Of a DNA stretch of 64,000 nt, positions 22,375 through 33,151 are shown piece after piece. The position numbers were made by a program, and so were the translations under genes. How positions within the stretch are numbered: the stretch's first letter is position 1; each line of letters begins with the position of its first letter. Source of the DNA: Acidobacteriota bacterium (GTDB lineage: Bacteria; Acidobacteriota; Vicinamibacteria; Vicinamibacterales; Fen-181); assembly GCA_003170135.1 (NCBI GenBank), contig PMZR01000125.1, forward strand, positions 35,019-99,018, written 5' to 3'. Under the pieces are notes generated by a model. That model worked only from the letters and a program-made list of their open reading frames with translations, did no database searches and had not been told where the DNA came from.

Positions 22375-22731
22375 ATGCTCGACGCTTACATCCCAATCCT
22401 GTTGTTTGTCGTGGTCGCGATCGGGTTCGCGATCTCCGCCCTGGTGTTCGCCTGGCTCGTTCGTCCGGAGAAGTACAACCGGGTGAAGCTCGAACCGTAC
22501 GAATGCGGGATCGAGGCGACCAGCGACGCGCGCGATCGCTACAGCATTCGCTACTACCTGATTGCGATGCTGTTCGTCATCTTCGACGTCGAGACGGTGT
22601 TCATGTTTCCCTGGGCGGTCATCATGGGCAAGCTGGCGCTGTTCGGCTTGATCGAGATGGTCGTCTTCCTCTTCATCCTGGTTGTCGGGTACTTCTACGC
22701 GTGGAAGCAGGGCGCGCTCGAGTGGGCGTAG
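22375..22731 (+). CDS. nuoA: NADH-quinone oxidoreductase subunit A
   Basis: KLEPYECGIEATSDARDRYSIRYYLIAMLFVIFDVETVFMFPWA. Confidence 0.95.
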   Translation: MLDAYIPILLFVVVAIGFAISALVFAWLVRPEKYNRVKLEPYECGIEATSDARDRYSIRYYLIAMLFVIFDVETVFMFPWAVIMGKLALFGLIEMVVFLFILVVGYFYAWKQGALEWA

Positions 22732-22779
22732 CCGGCGCTGCCCGCGCGTCGAGTCCAGATTCCCTGCGGGTCGGCAACA

Positions 22780-23451
22780 ATGGCTGACGAGAACAAGCCC
22801 GAATCCGGCGAGGCGGCTCCTGCGCCTGCGAAGTCAGCCGCGCCTGCGCCGGCCAAGCCGGCCCACAAGCCTGCGGCTGCGGCTCCGCCCTTGCCACCCG
22901 ATCCGCCGCCGCCGGCGGATATGGAACAGCCCGACTTCGTCCGGGCGCTCGTGGCTGCGTTCCCCGATGCCGGCCTGCAGGTCTCGTTCTGGGTCGGCGA
23001 CTGGACGGTGATTGTCGGGCTCGAGCGACTGCTCGACGTGGCCCGGTTCCTTTGTGACGACCCCGAGTCGTTGTTCGATTTCTGCTCGGACGTCACCGCG
23101 ACAGACTGGCCCGCGCGGGCGCCGCAGCGATTCGACCTCGTCTACTGTCTCTACTCGACAACCCTGCGCCACCGGATCCGCGTGAAGGCCCGCGCCGGCG
23201 AGCACGACGCCGTGCCGTCGGTGACGTCGACGTGGCCCGCCGCCAACTGGCTGGAGCGCGAAGTCTTCGACATGTTCGGCGTGCGTTTCGCGGGTCATCC
23301 GGACCTGCGGCGCATCCTGATGCCCGAGGACTGGCAGGGCCACCCTCAGCGCAAGGATTATCCGCTCGAGGGCCCTGGCGAGTTGATCCTCGAGAGCCCG
23401 CAGGAGTGGTTGAAGCTGCGGCAGGCGGTCGAGGAATCCGAGATCGAATGA
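22780..23451 (+). CDS. nuoC: NADH-quinone oxidoreductase subunit C with Ala/Pro-rich N-terminal extension
   Basis: [45 protein letters not shown]. Confidence 0.94.
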   Translation: MADENKPESGEAAPAPAKSAAPAPAKPAHKPAAAAPPLPPDPPPPADMEQPDFVRALVAAFPDAGLQVSFWVGDWTVIVGLERLLDVARFLCDDPESLFDFCSDVTATDWPARAPQRFDLVYCLYSTTLRHRIRVKARAGEHDAVPSVTSTWPAANWLEREVFDMFGVRFAGHPDLRRILMPEDWQGHPQRKDYPLEGPGELILESPQEWLKLRQAVEESEIE

Positions 23452-24587
23452 CCACCGGACCTATGGACACCCAAGCACCTCGCCCGATGTTCGACACGGA
23501 CGAGCTCGTTATCAACATGGGGCCGCAGCACCCCGCCACGCACGGCGTGCTGCGCGTGGTCCTCAAGCTCGATGGCGAGCGTGTCGTCGATGCCGACGTC
23601 GTCATCGGCTACCTGCATCGCGGGGTGGAGAAGCTCTGCGAGAGCCGCGACTGGACGCAGATCGTCCTCATCACCGACCGGATGGACTACGTCGCCTCGG
23701 CGACGAACAACCTCGGGTACTGCGAGACGGTCGAGAAGCTGCTCTCGGTCGAGGTCCCCCGCCGCGCGCGTTACGTGCGCACGATCCTGGCGGAGCTGCA
23801 ACGGCTGGCCAGCCACCTGGTGTGGCTCGGCAGCCACGCGATGGACATCGGCGCCGTCACCGTCTTCCTCTATGCACTGCGCGAACGGGAGCTCATCCTC
23901 GATCTGTTCGAGGAGTTCTGCGGCGCCCGTCTCACCTACAACTCGATGCGCATCGGCGGCCTGCCGCTCGACGTGCCGTCCGGGTGGGACAAGAAGGTGC
24001 TGCAGCTGTGCAACGTGATGATGCAGAAGCTGCCGGAATACGAGGTGCTGCTGACGCACAACCGCATCTGGCTGGAACGCACGCGCGGCATCGGCGTCAT
24101 CTCGGGGCCCGAGGCGATCGCGATCGGCTTCAGCGGGCCGCCCCTGCGCGCCTCCGGCATTCCACGCGACGTGCGGAAGGACGAACCGTACGCCGCCTAC
24201 GACGAGATGCAGTTCGAGATCCCGCTCGGGACGCGCGGCGACACGTACGACCGCTACCTGGTGCGGCTCGAGGAGATGCGGCAGTCGGTGCGGATTGTCC
24301 GCCAGGCGACGGAGGGCCTGCCCGAGGGGCCCATCATGGGGAAGGTGCCGCGGCTCATCAAGCCGCCGGCCGGCGAGACCTACCACGCGAACGAATCGCC
24401 CAAGGGCGAAATCGGCTATTTCATCGTGAGCGACGGCAAGGCCACGAGCCCCTACCGGTTCCGCGTGCGGCCGCCCTCGTTCTGCAACCTGCAGGCGCTG
24501 CCGCGGCTGGTCCGCGGCCACCTGGTCGCCGACGTGATCGCGCTCATCGGGACGATCGATATCGTGCTGGGGGAAGTGGATAGATAG
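23448..24587 (+). CDS. nuoD: NADH-quinone oxidoreductase subunit D
   Basis: [39 protein letters not shown]...[15 protein letters not shown] overlap with nuoC. Confidence 0.96.
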   Translation: MTTGPMDTQAPRPMFDTDELVINMGPQHPATHGVLRVVLKLDGERVVDADVVIGYLHRGVEKLCESRDWTQIVLITDRMDYVASATNNLGYCETVEKLLSVEVPRRARYVRTILAELQRLASHLVWLGSHAMDIGAVTVFLYALRERELILDLFEEFCGARLTYNSMRIGGLPLDVPSGWDKKVLQLCNVMMQKLPEYEVLLTHNRIWLERTRGIGVISGPEAIAIGFSGPPLRASGIPRDVRKDEPYAAYDEMQFEIPLGTRGDTYDRYLVRLEEMRQSVRIVRQATEGLPEGPIMGKVPRLIKPPAGETYHANESPKGEIGYFIVSDGKATSPYRFRVRPPSFCNLQALPRLVRGHLVADVIALIGTIDIVLGEVDR

Positions 24588-24730
24588 TGCGCTGTGCGAA
24601 GTGCGTGGTGCGGAGTGCGGCACGTGGTGCCAGCGCGCCAGGTTTCGGAGCACACGGCAACGGCGCGTAAGGGACAGCACCGGGCACGTCGCACGCGCAC
24701 CTCGCACGTCGCACGTCGCACGTCGCACGA
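24588..24730. repeat. Inverted array: GTGCG-rich left arm and tandem (CGCACGT)n right arm
   Basis: Left 24588-24632 agtgcgctgtgcgaagtgcgtggtgcggagtgcggcacgtggtgcc; right 24684-24730 gcacgtcgcacgcgcacctcgcacgtcgcacgtcgcacgtcgcacga. Confidence 0.85.
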
Positions 24731-25759
24731 ATGGATATGCTGGACACCCTCATCTACCCGCTCATCAAGATCGTGTTCGTCCTGACCGGCGTCCTCGTCA
24801 CGGTCATGTACCTGGTGCTGCTCGAGCGAAAGGTGCAGGCGTGGGTGCAGGTGCGCCTCGGCCCGATGCGCGTCGGCCCGCACGGCGTCCTGCAGCCGCT
24901 CGCGGACGTGCTCAAGCTGTTCGTCAAGGAAGACATCACGCCGGTGCGGGCGGACAAGTGGGTCTACACGGCGGCGCCGATCATCGTGCTCGTACCCGCG
25001 CTCATCGCCTTTGCGGTCATCCCGTTCGGCACCCACGTGCACCTGTTCGGTCGGACCATCTCGCTCTACATCGCGGACATCAACGTCGGCCTGCTCTACA
25101 TCGCGTCGGTCGCCTCGATTGGCGTGTACGGCATCATCCTGGCCGGCTGGTCGTCCAACAGCAAGTACCCGCTGCTCGGCGGCCTGCGCTCATCCGCGCA
25201 GCTCATCAGCTACGAGCTGGCGGTCACCATGACCTTCGTGGCGGTCATCCTGCTGTCGGGCAGCCTGAGCATGGTCGGCATCGTCGACGCGCAGTACAAC
25301 AAGCACGTCTGGTTCGGGTTCGCGCAGCCGCTGGCGCTGGCCATCTACTTCATCGGCGCGCTGGCCGAAACCAACCGCGCCCCCTTCGACCTGCCCGAGG
25401 CGGAGCAGGAGCTGGTGGCGGGCTTCCACACCGAATACAGCGGGATGCGCTTCGCGCTGTTCTTCCTTGCCGAATACGCCAACATGATCGTCGTCTCGTC
25501 GGTGGCGACGACGTTGTTCTTCGGCGGGTGGCTGCGGCCGTTCCCGAACGTGGCGGCGTTGCGCGTGCTGGATCTCGTACCCAGCTGGGCGTGGTTCTCC
25601 CTGAAGACGTTCGTGTTCCTGTACCTGTTCCTGTGGATCCGCGCCACGCTGCCGCGCTACCGCTACGATCAGCTGATGCGCCTTGGCTGGAAGCTCCTGA
25701 TCCCGCTGGCCATCGCGAACATCATCCTGACGGCCGCCGTGAAAGTGATGCTTGGATGA
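24731..25759 (+). CDS. nuoH: NADH-quinone oxidoreductase subunit H
   Basis: LLERKVQAWVQVRLGPMRVGPHGVLQPLADVLKLFVKED; AETNRAPFDLPEAEQELVAGFHTEYSGMRFALFFLAEYANM. Confidence 0.96.
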   Translation: MDMLDTLIYPLIKIVFVLTGVLVTVMYLVLLERKVQAWVQVRLGPMRVGPHGVLQPLADVLKLFVKEDITPVRADKWVYTAAPIIVLVPALIAFAVIPFGTHVHLFGRTISLYIADINVGLLYIASVASIGVYGIILAGWSSNSKYPLLGGLRSSAQLISYELAVTMTFVAVILLSGSLSMVGIVDAQYNKHVWFGFAQPLALAIYFIGALAETNRAPFDLPEAEQELVAGFHTEYSGMRFALFFLAEYANMIVVSSVATTLFFGGWLRPFPNVAALRVLDLVPSWAWFSLKTFVFLYLFLWIRATLPRYRYDQLMRLGWKLLIPLAIANIILTAAVKVMLG

Positions 25760-25778
25760 ACAGGCAGCGCCGGAGGCT

Positions 25779-25807
25779 AAAGGCCTGAAGCCTGAGGCCT
25801 CAGGCCG
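25779..25807. repeat. Intergenic palindrome cluster with 16-bp perfect palindrome GCCTGAGGCCTCAGGC
   Basis: aaaggcctgaagcctgaggcctcaggccgg; perfect palindrome at 25790-25805. Confidence 0.8.
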
Positions 25808-25819
25808 GCAAGAAACACT

Positions 25820-26332
25820 ATGGGCGAAGCGATCGCGTTCTACACGCTGGCGGCGCTGATTCTGGGTTTCGCGGTCCTCGTGATCACCGCCCGGAACACG
25901 GTCCACAGCGTGCTCTTCCTCGTCGTCAATTTCCTGTTCGTCGCGGCGCTGTACGTGCTGCTCGGCGCCCAGTTCCTGGCCGTCATCCAGGTCATCGTCT
26001 ATGCGGGCGGCATTGTCGTCCTGTACCTGTTCGTCGTGATGCTCGTGAACCTGAAGCGGCCGCCCGAGGTGCACCAGGACCCGCATCGCAGGAGCCGCCT
26101 GGCGCTCGTGGTGTCGTGCGTGCTGCTCGCCGAGATCGGCGCCATCGCGCTCAAGGCCTACGTGCAGACCAGCGTGCCGGTGACGCCCGCGTCGCGCGTG
26201 GCCGCCGCGCAGAACGTCGAGCAGATCGGCTGGCTGCTCTATACGAACTACCTGGTGCCCTTCGAGGTCGCGTCGATGCTCCTGCTGGTCGCGATGGTCG
26301 GCGCGATCATCCTGGCGAGAAGAGACCTGTAG
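25820..26332 (+). CDS. nuoJ: NADH-quinone oxidoreductase subunit J
   Basis: MGEAIAFYTLAALILGFAVLVITARNTVHSVLFLVVNFLFVAALYVLLGAQFLAVIQVIVYAGGIVVLYLFVVML. Confidence 0.95.
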   Translation: MGEAIAFYTLAALILGFAVLVITARNTVHSVLFLVVNFLFVAALYVLLGAQFLAVIQVIVYAGGIVVLYLFVVMLVNLKRPPEVHQDPHRRSRLALVVSCVLLAEIGAIALKAYVQTSVPVTPASRVAAAQNVEQIGWLLYTNYLVPFEVASMLLLVAMVGAIILARRDL

Positions 26333-26336
26333 ATGA

Positions 26337-26373
26337 GGAATCAGGAATCAGGAGGGTCCTGAATCCTGATTCC
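26337..26373. repeat. Near-perfect hairpin GGAATCAGGAATCAGGA-GGG-TCCTGAATCCTGATTCC
   Basis: 17-bp arms with one mismatch and 3-nt loop between nuoJ and nuoK. Confidence 0.92.
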
Positions 26374-26381
26374 GGGTTCGG

Positions 26382-26693
26382 ATGGGAAAGATGATCACGC
26401 CTGCCCATTACACCGTTCTGTCCGCCGGGCTGTTCGTCATCGGCATGATCGGCGTGTTGGTCCGCCGAAACATCATCGTCGTCTTCATGTCGATCGAGCT
26501 GATGCTGAACGCGGTGAACATCAACCTGGTCGCCTACTCGAGCCAGCTGGGGAACGCCGTCGGCCAGGTGTTTGCGATCTTCATCATCTGCGTGGCGGCC
26601 GCCGAGGCGGCCGTCGGGTTGGGCATCATCCTGGCGTTCTACCGGAACAAGGAAACGATCAACATCGACGAGATGAACCTGATGCGCTGGTAG
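26382..26693 (+). CDS. nuoK: NADH-quinone oxidoreductase subunit K
   Basis: HYTVLSAGLFVIGMIGVLVRRNIIVVFMSIELMLNAVNINLVAYS...AAEAAVGLGIILAFYR. Confidence 0.96.
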   Translation: MGKMITPAHYTVLSAGLFVIGMIGVLVRRNIIVVFMSIELMLNAVNINLVAYSSQLGNAVGQVFAIFIICVAAAEAAVGLGIILAFYRNKETINIDEMNLMRW

Positions 26694-26712
26694 CGCCAGG
26701 GCAGGAACCGTA

Positions 26713-29046
26713 ATGGATGTTATCTGGCTGATTCCGCTCCTGCCGGGTGTGGGCGCCGCGCTGAACGGCGTGTTCGGTATCCGCTTCTTCGGCAAGCGCG
26801 CCTCGGGCCTGCTGGCCTGCACGACGATGGCCGCGGCCTTCGTCGTGTCGCTGGTCGCCTTCATCGATCTGCTCGGCCGGCCCGCCGCCGCGCGCGCGCA
26901 CGACGTCACCCTGTTCACGTGGATTCCGGCGATCCCGCTGCAGACCATCTCGGGGATCCGCCTGTTCCAGGTGCCCTGGAGCTTCCGCCTCGATCCGCTG
27001 TCCGCGATGATGATCCTGGTCGTCACGGGCATCGGCCTGCTGATCCACGTCTATTCGATCGGCTACATGGCCGACGAGCCGCGCGGCAGCTACGCGCGCT
27101 ACTTCTCGTACCTGAACCTGTTCTGCTTCTTCATGCTGACGCTGGTCCTCGGGAGCAATCTCCTGGTGATGTTCGTCGGCTGGGAGGGCGTGGGCCTCTG
27201 CTCGTACCTGCTGATCGGTTACTGGTACGAGAAGAAGAGCGCGGCGGACGCCGGCAAGAAAGCCTTCATCGTCAATCGCATCGGCGACTGGGGCTTCCTG
27301 ATGGGCGTCTTCTACATCTACTACCTGTTCGGCACGCTCGACTTCCGCGCCGTCGCGAACGCGGCGGCCTCGATGCCGATCGAAACGACGCAGTTCGGCA
27401 CGCTGTCGCTCATCTGCCTGCTGCTGTTCGTGGGCGCCACCGGCAAGAGCGCCCAGATCCCCCTCTTCATCTGGCTGCCCGACGCCATGGAGGGCCCGAC
27501 GCCGGTCTCCGCGCTCATCCACGCGGCGACCATGGTCACCGCGGGCGTCTACATGGTGGGGCGGAACGCGGTGCTCTTCTCGCACGCCCCCATGACGATG
27601 GAGATCGTCGCCATCGTCGGCGTGCTGACGGCGCTGATGGCCGCGTCGATTGGCCTGGTGCAGAACGACATCAAGCGGGTGCTCGCTTACTCGACGGTCT
27701 CGCAGCTCGGCTACATGTTCGTCGCGATGGGCGTGGGCGCGTTCGGCGCCGGCGCGTTCCACCTGATGACGCACGCCTTCTTCAAGGCGCTGCTCTTCCT
27801 GTGCAGCGGAGCCGTCATCCACGCGATGGCCGGCGAGCAGGACATGCGGAAGATGGGCGGGCTGAAACAGTACCTGCCGGTCACCTACGTCACGATGCTC
27901 GTCGGGACGCTGGCCATCGCCGGCATCCCGCCGCTCTCGGGCTTCTTCAGCAAGGACGAAATCCTGCTGAACGCCTTCCTCAGCAACAAGATCGTCTGGA
28001 CACTGGCCGCGGTTACCGCGTTGATGACCGCCTTCTACATGTACCGGCTCATGTCGCTCACCTTCTTCGGGACGTACCGCGGACGCCGCTGGGACACGTC
28101 GGGACCGAAGGCGGTGTACGAAGCGGCCGTGCATGGCGCTCCGCACCCCGCCGATCCGTTCGCGCACGGCCAGGCGGCCGCCGACGACCATGAGATCTCG
28201 CACGGACCAGCCGACCACGTGCAGACGCACGGTATGGTCGCCTCGCCCGCCACGCACGGTGGCCACGGTCACGGAGCCTGGCACGGCCCGCACGAAGCCC
28301 CGCGGACGATGACGGTGCCGTTGATGGCGCTGGCTGTCGGCGCGGTGTTCGCGGGCTTGGTTGGCATCCCCGCCGCCCTGGGCGGCAACAACGCGATTGA
28401 GAAGTTTCTGGAGCCGAGCTTCACGGCGCAAGTCGCCGATCACGTCGCGGCTGGAGGCGCGGCACATGCTGCGCCCCTGCCTGCGGCCCTGGCCCCGACG
28501 ACCGGTGAGGCTGGCGCCGACGCGCACGGCGCGCCAGCCGGTCAGGAGCCTGCCACCGCCGAACCCGAGAAGGCCGAGCTGTCCTGGTGGGGCGAGATCG
28601 GCCTGATGCTCTTCTCGGTGTTCCTGGGCGTCCTCGGCATCCTGGTCGCCTATCGCTTCTACGTGCGCAGCCCGGAGATCGCCGAACATCTCGCCGCGCG
28701 GTTTGCCGGCGCGCACCGCGTCCTGAGCCACAAGTACTACGTCGACGAGATCTACGGGGCGACCGTCATCGCCGGCACGCTGGCCTCGGCCGGTGGTTTG
28801 TGGAGTGTCGATCGGCACGTCGTCGACGGCGCCGTGAACGGGTCTGGCTGGGTCGCGATCTTCCTGGCGTGGGCGTCGGGCCTCGTCGACAAGTACATCG
28901 TGGACGGCCTGGTGAACTTCGTCGGCTGGATCATGCAACGTTCGAGCTTTGCCTTCCGGCGTGCGCAGACAGGTCTCATTCAGAACTACGCGCTGCTGAT
29001 GCTGGTCGGCGTGTTCGTGTTCGTGACGTATCTGCTGTGGCGATAA
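26713..29046 (+). CDS. nuoL: NADH-quinone oxidoreductase subunit L with His-rich loop
   Basis: VGWEGVGLCSYLLIGYWYEKKSAADAGKKAFIVNRIGDWGF, ALIHAATMVTAGVYMV; His-rich HPADPFAHGQAAADDHEISHGPADHVQTHG...HGGHGHGAWHGPHE. Confidence 0.96.
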   Translation: MDVIWLIPLLPGVGAALNGVFGIRFFGKRASGLLACTTMAAAFVVSLVAFIDLLGRPAAARAHDVTLFTWIPAIPLQTISGIRLFQVPWSFRLDPLSAMMILVVTGIGLLIHVYSIGYMADEPRGSYARYFSYLNLFCFFMLTLVLGSNLLVMFVGWEGVGLCSYLLIGYWYEKKSAADAGKKAFIVNRIGDWGFLMGVFYIYYLFGTLDFRAVANAAASMPIETTQFGTLSLICLLLFVGATGKSAQIPLFIWLPDAMEGPTPVSALIHAATMVTAGVYMVGRNAVLFSHAPMTMEIVAIVGVLTALMAASIGLVQNDIKRVLAYSTVSQLGYMFVAMGVGAFGAGAFHLMTHAFFKALLFLCSGAVIHAMAGEQDMRKMGGLKQYLPVTYVTMLVGTLAIAGIPPLSGFFSKDEILLNAFLSNKIVWTLAAVTALMTAFYMYRLMSLTFFGTYRGRRWDTSGPKAVYEAAVHGAPHPADPFAHGQAAADDHEISHGPADHVQTHGMVASPATHGGHGHGAWHGPHEAPRTMTVPLMALAVGAVFAGLVGIPAALGGNNAIEKFLEPSFTAQVADHVAAGGAAHAAPLPAALAPTTGEAGADAHGAPAGQEPATAEPEKAELSWWGEIGLMLFSVFLGVLGILVAYRFYVRSPEIAEHLAARFAGAHRVLSHKYYVDEIYGATVIAGTLASAGGLWSVDRHVVDGAVNGSGWVAIFLAWASGLVDKYIVDGLVNFVGWIMQRSSFAFRRAQTGLIQNYALLMLVGVFVFVTYLLWR

Positions 29047-29047
29047 C

Positions 29048-29131
29048 GAGGAATCAGGAATCAGGAGTCGGGAGTCAGGAGCCGCGGGGGAGCGCCTGAA
29101 TCCTGATTCCCGATTCCTGAATCCTGACTTC
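29048..29131. repeat. Inverted array of the GGAATCAGGA word (same word as 26337-26373)
   Basis: Left GAGGAATCAGGAATCAGGAGTCGGGAGTCAGGAG (29048-29081), right CCTGAATCCTGATTCCCGATTCCTGAATCCTGACTTC (29095-29131). Confidence 0.9.
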
Positions 29132-29162
29132 TTGCCTGGGCAAGGACGCAAGGACTCAAGTC

Positions 29163-30859
29163 GTGAATAGTGCCAATTATCCGCTCCTCTCGGTCATCCT
29201 CTTCACGCCGCTGGTGGGTGCCGGGGTGCTGCTCTTCGTCAACCGGCGCCACGAGACGGCGATTCGCTGGATCGCCAATCTCTTCGCGCTGGCGGGCTTC
29301 CTGGTGTCGCTGCCGCTGTGGTTCTGGTACCAGCGGTCCGGGCCGCAGTTCCAGTTCATCGAGCAGGCGGAGTGGATCCCGGCGGTTGGCGCGCAGTACC
29401 ACCTGGGCGTGGACGGCTTCGCCACGCTCCTCATCCTGCTCACGACGATGATGGGCACCATCGCCATCCTGTCGTCGTGGACGGCGATCAAGGAGCGCGT
29501 GAAGGAGTACTACATCTTCCTGCTCATCCTGCAGGGGGGCATGATCGGGGCGTTCGTCTCGCTCGATTTCCTGCTGTTCTTCCTGTTCTGGGAAGTGATG
29601 CTCGTCCCGATGTATTTCCTGATCGGGATCTGGGGCAGCGACCGGCGCCTCTACTCGGCCATCAAGTTCTTCCTCTATACGCTGGTCGGCAGCGTGGTCA
29701 TGCTGCTCGGCATCCTGGCGCTTTACTTCTACAACTTCCAGATCAACCACGTCTACACCTTCGACATCACGCAGTACTACCAGCTGCGCGTGCCCGGTGG
29801 CGCGTGGGGCACGCAGACCTGGGTCTTCCTGGCGTTCTTCCTGGGCTTCGCCATCAAGGTCCCGATGTTCCCGTTCCACACGTGGCTGCCTGACGCGCAC
29901 ACCGACGCGCCGACGGCCGGCTCGGTCATCCTGGCCGCCGTCCTGCTGAAGATGGGCACCTACGGCTTCATCCGGTTCAGCCTGCCGATCCTGCCCGAGG
30001 CCTCCAAGGCATTCGTGCCGATGATGATCGGCCTCTCGCTGGTGGGCATCGTCTACGGCGCGCTGGTCGCCATGGCGCAGAAGGACTGGAAGCGGCTGGT
30101 GGCCTACTCGAGCGTCAGCCACATGGCGATGGTCATGCTCGGCATGTTTGCCCTGAACCCGGTCGGCCTGAAGGGCAGCATCCTGCAGCAGCTCAACCAC
30201 GGGATCTCCACGGGCGGGTTGTTTCTCGTCGTCGGCATCGTGTACGAGCGGCGCCACACCCGCATGATTTCCGAATACGGCGGGCTGTCGAAGGTGATGC
30301 CGATGTTTGCGGCGATCTTCGCCGTGATGATGCTCTCCTCGATCGGGTTGCCCGCGCTCAACGGCTTCGTGGGGGAACTGCTGATCCTGCAGGGTGCGTT
30401 CGTGGCGAACCGGACGTGGGCAATCGTCGCCGGCAGCGGCATCGTGCTGGGCGCGGCCTACATGCTGTGGCTGTTCCAGCGGACGATGCTCGGCAAGATC
30501 GAGAACCCGAAGAACGAGGGGCTGAAGGACCTGAACCTGCGCGAGTTCGTGACCTTCGTCCCGCTCATCATCATGGCCGTCTGGATCGGCATCTACCCGA
30601 CGCCGTTCCTCGACCGGCTCGACAGCGCGGTCAATACGGTGGTCGCGCGGGTCAGCCCGCAATACCTCGACAAGACCGCGGCCGCGCAGCCTGATTGCGG
30701 CCAGAAGGTGAAGCCGAAGAACCCGTTCGAGATGGATATCGCGCCGTGCGGACCCGGCGAGGCGAAGCCGGGGACGGCAGTCGTTCCGCCGCTAGGCGGC
30801 GAGAAGCCGGCGCTGCCGGGCGTTGAGCCGGCGGCCGCGACCGGTGGAGGACGCAAGTA

Positions 30860-30860
<1 letters not shown>
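29163..30860 (+). CDS. nuoM: NADH-quinone oxidoreductase subunit M
   Basis: LFWEVMLVPMYFLIGIWG, PFHTWLPDAHTDAPTAGSVILAAVLLKMGTYG; GTG start. Confidence 0.95.
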
Positions 30861-32335
<1,475 letters not shown>

Positions 32336-32360
32336 GCTCCGCAGGTCGGGCACCGGCTTC

Positions 32361-32392
32361 GGAGCCGGACTCCGGACTTCGGACTCCGGACG
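32361..32392. repeat. Degenerate (GGACTCCGGA) tandem/inverted words between nuoN and atpZ
   Basis: GGAGCCGGACTCCGGACTTCGGACTCCGGACG. Confidence 0.85.
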
Positions 32393-32407
32393 ACGCAGTT
32401 CTTTGTG

Positions 32408-32677
32408 ATGCCAGCCGACCGCCGGAACAGCACGGCCTCGACCATCCGCTCGCTGGGCGCGCTCGGCGCCGTCGGCTTCGCCTTCGTCCTGGCCGTCGTC
32501 ATCGGGTTCTTCATCGGCGTCGGGCTCGATCGCCTGACCGGCCTTTCCCCGCTCTTCACCATCCTGTGCTTCTTTCTCGGCTTGGCCGCCGGCATCGTGA
32601 ATGTCGTGCGGGCGGCGTCGAGCTACAGCGAGCAGGGAAAGGATGGGCCCGCGCCCGGGCGGCCCGGTCCTCGATGA
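32408..32677 (+). CDS. atpZ: AtpZ/AtpI-family F0F1-ATPase accessory subunit
   Basis: FVLAVVIGFFIGVGLDRLTGLSPLFTILCFFLGLAAGIVNVVRAA; two TM. Confidence 0.75.
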   Translation: MPADRRNSTASTIRSLGALGAVGFAFVLAVVIGFFIGVGLDRLTGLSPLFTILCFFLGLAAGIVNVVRAASSYSEQGKDGPAPGRPGPR

Positions 32678-33150
32678 CGCGGGCGCACGTCGAGACCGAC
32701 GCGATGCTGCGCCGCTTCGAGCGCAACCAGGTGATCGCCTGCCTGGGGGTGGCGGCGCTCGCCGCACTCGTCACCCGCTTCGATATCGCGCTCGGCGCGC
32801 TTGGCGGCGGGCTGCTGATGGCCATCAGTTATCGCGCCATCAAGGGAGGCGTGGACGCGATCATGCCGGCTGGCCCGGGGCCAGGTCCGGCGGGCCAGGA
32901 GCCGGCTGAAGCCGGATCCCACGACACCAAGGCCCGCGCCACCCAGGCGCGCAGGCGCGCGTGGCTCGTGGCCAGGTTCGTCGGCCGGTACGCTTTACTG
33001 GCTCTCGCGGCGTACGTTATGCTGGCTTGTTTGCACGCTCATCCGGTGGGATTGCTGCTGGGTGCGGCGTCCCCGGTCGCCGCCGTGGCCGCCGAAGCGG
33101 TCCATGTCCTGCGCGCCTGGTCGCGTCCCGGACAGTCCCGACAGTCCTGA
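32674..33150 (+). CDS. ATP synthase subunit I-like membrane protein with REP-like in-frame insert
   Basis: ATGA overlap with atpZ; 4 TM; position upstream of atpB. Frame inside ORF 30823..33150. Confidence 0.65.
   Translation: MTRAHVETDAMLRRFERNQVIACLGVAALAALVTRFDIALGALGGGLLMAISYRAIKGGVDAIMPAGPGPGPAGQEPAEAGSHDTKARATQARRRAWLVARFVGRYALLALAAYVMLACLHAHPVGLLLGAASPVAAVAAEAVHVLRAWSRPGQSRQS
32898..32919. repeat. REP-like palindrome GGAGCCGGCTGAAGCCGGATCC inside the AtpI-like CDS
   Basis: Imperfect palindrome around core GGCTGAAGCC; encodes QEPAEAGSH. Confidence 0.7.
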
Positions 33151-33151
33151 G

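Noticed and set aside
22731-22780. Hidden or frameshifted nuoB between nuoA and nuoC
   Set aside because: Only 48 bp available; no Cys motifs typical of NuoB.
24684-24730. CGCACGT run as a CRISPR array
   Set aside because: 7-bp units with no unique spacers and no cas genes; fits the fold-back spacer arrays instead.
26659-29151. 830-aa minus-strand ORF opposite nuoL
   Set aside because: Shadow frame of a clear NuoL; no domain signature.
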